The translations under genes were made by a program, and so were the position numbers. The notes beneath the pieces are model-generated. The model was not told where the DNA came from. It was given only the letters and a program-made list of their open reading frames with translations, and did not search any database. Of a stretch of 64,000 nucleotides of DNA, positions 57,977-64,000 are shown piece after piece (position 1 is the first letter of the stretch; every line of letters begins with the position of its first letter). Source of the DNA: Botryotinia globosa (taxonomy: Eukaryota; Ascomycota; Leotiomycetes; Helotiales; Sclerotiniaceae); NCBI GenBank assembly GCA_014898425.1, contig RCSZ01000013.1:310001-374000 (forward strand), written 5' to 3'.

Positions 57977-60900
57977 AATCTATTTTCTATATTAATTTAA
58001 TTTGAATATCTATTTAAAAAAAAATTTATATCTATATCATTTGAAATTAATAAATATTTATATATAATCTTGTATTTAATAAATTTTATATATTAAAAAA
58101 ATTCTAAATATTATTTTTATTTAGATTATATCATAATTATTTTTAATTAAAAATTTAATAATATAAATACTCTTTAAATTCTAATCAATATTTATTAAAT
58201 TATATTTTAATAAAACAAAACTTTCTTATATATATATATTAATTATAATATAATTAATTAATTATATAATTATATTAAAATATATATTCAAATTAAATAA
58301 TATTTAAAATAAAAAAAACTGATTAATATTTTAATAGTTTTTCTTCATTTTTTTCATTATTATTATTTATAAAATAAGCTTTATCAAGACTATTTTCAAT
58401 ATATATTTTATTAAAAAATCATATCTCCTCTTATCATAAAACCTCATTTATAATAAAATGAATTTAATAGATTTTTTCATTTTATTATAATTATTTTTCT
58501 TTATTTTTCTTTATTTTTTTTTATTAATAAAATCTTATTATTAATATTTATACTATATTTTATTAGAATCTTGAAAATTATTATAAATAGATATTTGAAA
58601 TATATTTGCTTGATTACTATTGTATTTCAATTTACCTATAATTCTATCAATATATTTTTTTAAGGAAACAAAATAACTTTTTATATTATTCTAATTTATT
58701 ACTTATTATATCATCTATTTTAATTATTAAAAAAACTAATAAAAATCTCTATTTATATATTAACTATCAAATTATAAACAATCTATATAAAAAAAGAAAT
58801 AAATATCTTTTATATTAAAATTATATTATCTTAAAATATGAAAATTTAGATTATAATCTGTTTCCGATTATTTCAATACAAAAGTTATTTAAAATAATTA
58901 AAAAAGTATAATTTATAATAATCACTCAAAATAAATCTGTTTTAAAATTTATTAGTTTATTCAATCCTAAACTCAAAACAACTTTTTTTAAATTTGAATT
59001 CAAAAAAACTTTATTCAAACCAAATAAAATTATAAAACTTTCTAAATCTATCTAATAAAATAAAAACTTTATTCCAAAAAGATTATAAAATTGATTTAAT
59101 ATCTAAATTCATTTTAAAAGTTTTAAAAAAACAAGCTTTAAATATCTGAAAATCATTTTCATTAAATATATAAAAAATAATGATTTATAATACTATTAGA
59201 AGAAATTGTAATCTTATATTTCTAATTATAACTATTTGAAATTCTATTTACTTTATTTATAATATAAATCTCTATCTATTTATTATTTATATTATATTTA
59301 AACCTTTGAATTTCTATATTGAGATTATTATAAATTAGAATATTATAATTATATTATATAATGAATATATAATTATTATAACTATTATTATATTATTCTG
59401 AATTATAAAGATTAAAAAGGAATTATATACTTGCTTTTAATTTTATAATAAATCTAACAAAATCTCAATAGATTTTATTATATATTTGTTTAAAAATACT
59501 AGCTTCAATTCAATTATAATTATTATAAACAGATTAATTAAAATAAAATATTTTCTATTTTGTTATTGGATTTATAACTTTAAAAAAATAATTTATTTGT
59601 TTCTGAAAACTATTTAAAAGCTTTATAGATTATTTTGTATAATTTTTTCAGATTATAAAGCTTGATTTTTAATCAAATTTTAAAAATATATTTATAAATA
59701 TTTGAAAACAATTACAAAATTGTTGATCACTTATTACTCTAAAACTAATAATCAAATTGAAAGAATTAATACTATATTAAAATAATATCTAAATTTGTAT
59801 ATAATATATTTATAAAATAATTAAATAGAATGGTTTTTATTTAATAAATTTTTATAAAATAATATTTATTTTATAAATATTCAATTAATTTTATTCTTTA
59901 CAAATTATAAATTTTACTATTATCTAAATTTTGAATCTATTTTTATAAAATCTGTCTATTTTGTTATTTATAATATTAAAGTATTTATTATTAAAATAAA
60001 AACTATTTTCAAATATATATAAATCGAATATATTATTACTTAAATTTATTATTTAAAAAATACTATTTCTTATTAAAACTTTATTTAAAGATATTAATTT
60101 ATAAATCTAATATAACTAAATATTAAAAACATTAAAACTCTATATTTTCAGAAAAAACTAAATTAGAAAAATCTTAATCTATTTCAAATCTTGAATTCTA
60201 TTGATATATATATTTATAAACTTGAATTAATAGTTTTTATAAATATTAATAAAATAATTAATAAAATTAATAAAGATTTTTTATATATAATATAGATATA
60301 TATAAATATATAAATCGATAAATAGATTTATAAATATATTAAATAAAATATTAGAAAAAAACAAAGATATTTATATATCTTGTTTTATTCAATCTTTTAT
60401 TATATAATTTTATTAAATAAAATATATTATTATTATATAAACAAAGGAAATTCACTTCAAAAGAAATGATTTCAATATAAAAACAATAATATTAAAAGGA
60501 ATTAAGTAAATATAAAAGAAATTAGTTCTTTTAATAATATTTATATAAAATCTATTACTTTTCTATTTAACTAGCTCTTTAGATAGAATACAATTAAATA
60601 TATAAAATCTAGAAATATATAAATACTATATTTTCTATATCCTTCTCAAATTAACAATTATTCAGAAAATTGTTTTTTTCTTTTATTTCTTTAAATATAA
60701 ATTTTTTGAGCTTCGATTTTAATAAATAATAAGTTTAAAACTAATAATATTATTAAAATCGAAATATAATACAAATTAATAAATTAAGATTTTATAATTT
60801 TTTTAGATTATAAATCTTATCCCTTTTATAATATCTTATTAATAATCTCTTTAATCTATACTGAAATTATTATAATCTTATTAAAAAAAAATACTTTAAT

Positions 60901-61445
60901 AAATTTCTTTTTTATTAATTCAATCTTTTTCAAAGAAAATAGATCAATTATATTATCTAATAATAAACTAGATTTATTTAAAAATAAATTATTTACTATT
61001 TATCTTTTAATTCTAAAAAAGATTAGAAAATTAGAAAACAAAAGAATTTTATATATTTATAATAATAAAACTAATATAATTATTAAATATATATTAATAA
61101 AAATAATCAAAATAGAGAAAACTTATATTATTAAAATACTAAATTGAAATCGAATAATGAAATTTTGTTTTTATTTTTAATTTTGAGAAAGAAAGTTGTA
61201 TTTAATATAGAAATTAAAATTAATATTAAGAAAAATATAAGGAAAAAAAGATAAAAATAATAAAAATATTATTATTTATAAAAGAAATAGAAAATAAATA
61301 ATATTAGAATAGAATTTTATTATTATTAATAGAATCTTAAAATTTTATTAATTAAAAATATAAAACAATATTATATTTTTAAATTATTATATTTAATAAC
61401 TTAATATTTATTTATAAAAATTATTTATAAAATATTTATAAACTA

Positions 61446-61543
61446 TAAATATATTTATAATATATTTATAATATAATTATAATATACTCATAATATATTT
61501 ATAATATATTTATAATATATTTATAATATATTTATAATATAAT
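61446..61543. repeat. Tandem 11-bp repeat (ATATTTATAAT)n
   Basis: About nine units of an 11-bp motif with few differences, inside the AT-rich block. Simple AT satellite. Confidence 0.75.
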
Positions 61544-61671
61544 CCTTAAAAATATTATTTTGAAACTATTAAAAACTATTTCTATAATTAAATTTTATAT
61601 TTATATTAGAATTTTTAATTCTTTAAATTAATTCCTTATATTATTAGAAGATAATTATAATTTATATTAAA

Positions 61672-62275
61672 TATTCAATTAAAATCTTAATAATATTAAT
61701 CTAAATAAAAATTTAATTGAAATTTTAACAATATTAATTTGAATAAAAATTCAATTAAAATTTTAGTGATATTAATTTAAATAAGAATTTAATTAAAATC
61801 TTAATAATATTAATTTGGGTAAAAATTTAACTGAAATTTTAATAATATCAATCTAAATAAAAATTCAATTAAAATTTTAGTGATATTAATTTAAATAAAA
61901 ATTCAATTGAAATTTTAATAATATTAATCTAAGTAAAAATTTAATTGAAATTTTAGTAATATTAATTTGGGTAAAAATTCAATTAAAATTTTAGTGATAT
62001 TAATTTGAATAAAAATTTAATTAAAATTTTAATAATATTAATTTGGATAAAAATTCAATTAAAATTTTAATAATATTAATCTAAATAAAAATTTAATTGA
62101 AATTTTAGTAATATTAATTTAAATAAAAATTCAATTAAAATCTTAATAATATTAATTTGAATAAGAATTCAATTAAAATCTTAATAATATTAATTTAGAT
62201 AATAATTCAATTGAAATCTTAACAATATCAATTTGAATAAAAATTTAATTGAAATCTTAATAATATTAATCTAAA
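61672..62275. repeat. Tandem 38-bp minisatellite, about 16 diverged units
   Basis: Each unit reads approximately AATTAAAATTTTAATAATAT followed by TAATTTAAATAAAAATTC. Units differ mostly by T/C and A/G changes (for example AATAATATTAAT versus AGTGATATTAAT, CTAAATA versus TTGGGTA). Period about 38 bp over about 604 bp, so roughly 16 copies. Confidence 0.8.
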
Positions 62276-64000
62276 ATATTATATATATTTACAATTTATT
62301 TTTTTTATTCAAAATATTAATTATATCAATTCTTTGAAAATTATTTATTATAATATCCTTATTTCTTAAATTATAATTGAAATTAATTTAATTAATATAT
62401 GAAATTATAATATTATAATATAAAACTAATATTTTCGAATATCCTTATATATCTTTACAAACTAGAAATAATTTATACTGATTTATTATTATTTTAATAA
62501 ACAAATATTTGAATAAATAGTTTCAAATAAAAACAATATATAAAGATTATCTAAGATTCCTCAAAAATACTTTATCAAAGTTTCCAAATATTCAAATCTT
62601 TATTAAAGGAATTATAGAAATTGATTTTGAAACAAGTTTTTATAATAAATCTGATTATAAATTATTTTTATTAGATTTTATAACTTTGTTTTATAAATAA
62701 TAAATTACAAAATTATATCAAAATCAATTTTTAATATCAACATTCCAAGTTTACTTTATTATAGATATCAATTTCAATATATTGAAATTCATTATTTTTG
62801 ATTGTGAATTTTTATTTTGGAAACTATTTTTATTTATTTGCTTATATTAGAGTTTGTTTTTTGTATCAAAAACAAATAATATCTTTTGAGAATCTATAAT
62901 TTATTTCGAAATATAATTATTTTCTAATAATAAAGATTTGAATAATATATTTTTATTGAATATTTATTCTTATTTACTTCCACTTTTAATTTTTGAAATA
63001 TTATAATTAAGTTTAATTATAAATATTAAAATCAGAATTGCTTTATACAAAAAAAAATTGAATAAATTTAGACCTTAAAAAGATATATCTGATATTAATA
63101 CTAATAAAATATAGAAATTAATAAAATTATTAAAATCTATTAAAAATAAATAACAAATTGAATAAAAATTATAAAAAAAGTTATACTATTAGAAAAACTT
63201 TTGTATTATTGAAATTGAATATTCATATAGATATTGAATTATAATTGAATATATTATTTCTTATATTTTTAATTTTAAAGTATTAATTAATTTTTGATTA
63301 TATAAAGAATTACTTTGATAATCTAGGATTTTAGGATTGTGGGCGATTTATATAATAGAGGGGCTTTAATAAGGTTTAATGGAATAATCTCTTTTTAATA
63401 TTTTCTATTTGTATATTATTTAAAAAATCCAAATCTATAAATAATTATTCAATAATTAAATTACAATAACAATATATAGATTGGAATAGTGGTAGTATAT
63501 TAATATATTAATTATATATATATTATTATAATATATATTATATAAAAAAATAATTATTTTGATAATAAAAACTTCAAGGAAATTGATAATTTAATCTTTT
63601 TTCAATAATAATAATAATATAATAATGAAAATGTAGATTTGATAATAATAAGGAAATAAATAGAAATAATAATAATTATTATTTAATAATAGAAATAATT
63701 GTTATTAATTATTGATATATTTTTTGATAGAAATTTTTGAAAAAGAAAACTTAGAATAGTTTTTTATTATATTTATTATATATATCTTATAATATAATTC
63801 TTTATATAATTCAGAAATTTGAAAACAATTCAATATATTCTCAATTATTTAATGAAATATTCAATCTTTTTCGTTTTAATTATAAATTATTTTTATTATA
63901 ATTTAATAAGTTAATAATTATGAATGTTAGATCTATTATTTATTAAAGCCTTGATATTTTTTATTATAATTTAACTTTTTATTCTTTTAATTAACCCTTC

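Larger units (their letters stand above)
57741..64000. repeat. Large AT-rich, gene-free block (RIP-like isochore) to window end
   Basis: More than 6 kb of nearly pure A/T with no ORF. Onset is abrupt. It contains several tandem repeats listed separately. Suits a RIP-degraded repeat region, possibly pericentromeric or subtelomeric; the window cannot tell which. Confidence 0.75.

Noticed and set aside
1..64000. CRISPR arrays, tRNA or rRNA genes
   Set aside because: No spaced direct repeats with unique spacers, and no sequence that I could fold into a tRNA with intron or find as rRNA; AT-rich tandem repeats have no spacers.

Overview
The window looks like nuclear DNA of a filamentous ascomycete. 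Genes have short introns (about 50-100 bp, GT-AG, with CTAAC-type branch points), house-keeping proteins have fungal features, and gene-bearing stretches of moderate GC are interrupted by extremely AT-rich, gene-free blocks typical of genomes shaped by repeat-induced point mutation (RIP). From recall of protein style a leotiomycete of the Botrytis/Sclerotinia kind is my best guess; I could not run a search. Exon maps below were built by hand from splice sites, reading phase and protein continuity, because most genes are split into several ORFs.

Layout. 1-1740: AT-rich, no genes. 1741-2395: border with a small GC-richer island carrying a hairpin and one copy of a diverged repeat. 2396-8955 (-): complete non-reducing polyketide synthase (SAT-KS-AT-PT-ACP-ACP-TE, 2128 aa, 4 exons). 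11501-12478 (+): small SAM methyltransferase, possibly its tailoring enzyme. 13011-13673 (+): SesA-type protein with a Gly/Asn/Gln-rich C-terminal tail resembling an amyloid signalling motif of fungal NLR systems. 13674-15050: second AT-rich block with a ~600 bp inverted-repeat structure and two more copies of the repeat. 15-25 kb is gene-poor apart from a small conserved-looking protein at 18581-19129 (-).

25-39.5 kb is a house-keeping block: mitochondrial ABC half-transporter (-), Cdc37 Hsp90 co-chaperone (+), clathrin light chain (-), Rtt103-like CID protein (+), a 69-aa cytochrome c oxidase subunit VIIa split over four exons (-), and a large mitochondrial PPR-like protein (+) sharing a short divergent promoter with it. 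40.3-45 kb holds five small unrecognised genes on both strands that share a loose sequence pattern and look like one local family. 45.7-50.6 kb holds two tandem DUF6594-type membrane-protein paralogues with matching intron maps. 53.4-57.4 kb holds a secreted Kex2-site protein (+) and a four-exon amino acid permease (-). 57.7 kb to the end is AT-rich with several tandem repeats.

Most novel-looking content: the small-protein family at 40-45 kb, the SesA-like protein with prion-like tail beside an AT-rich block, two likely GC-AG introns, and the PKS/methyltransferase pair.
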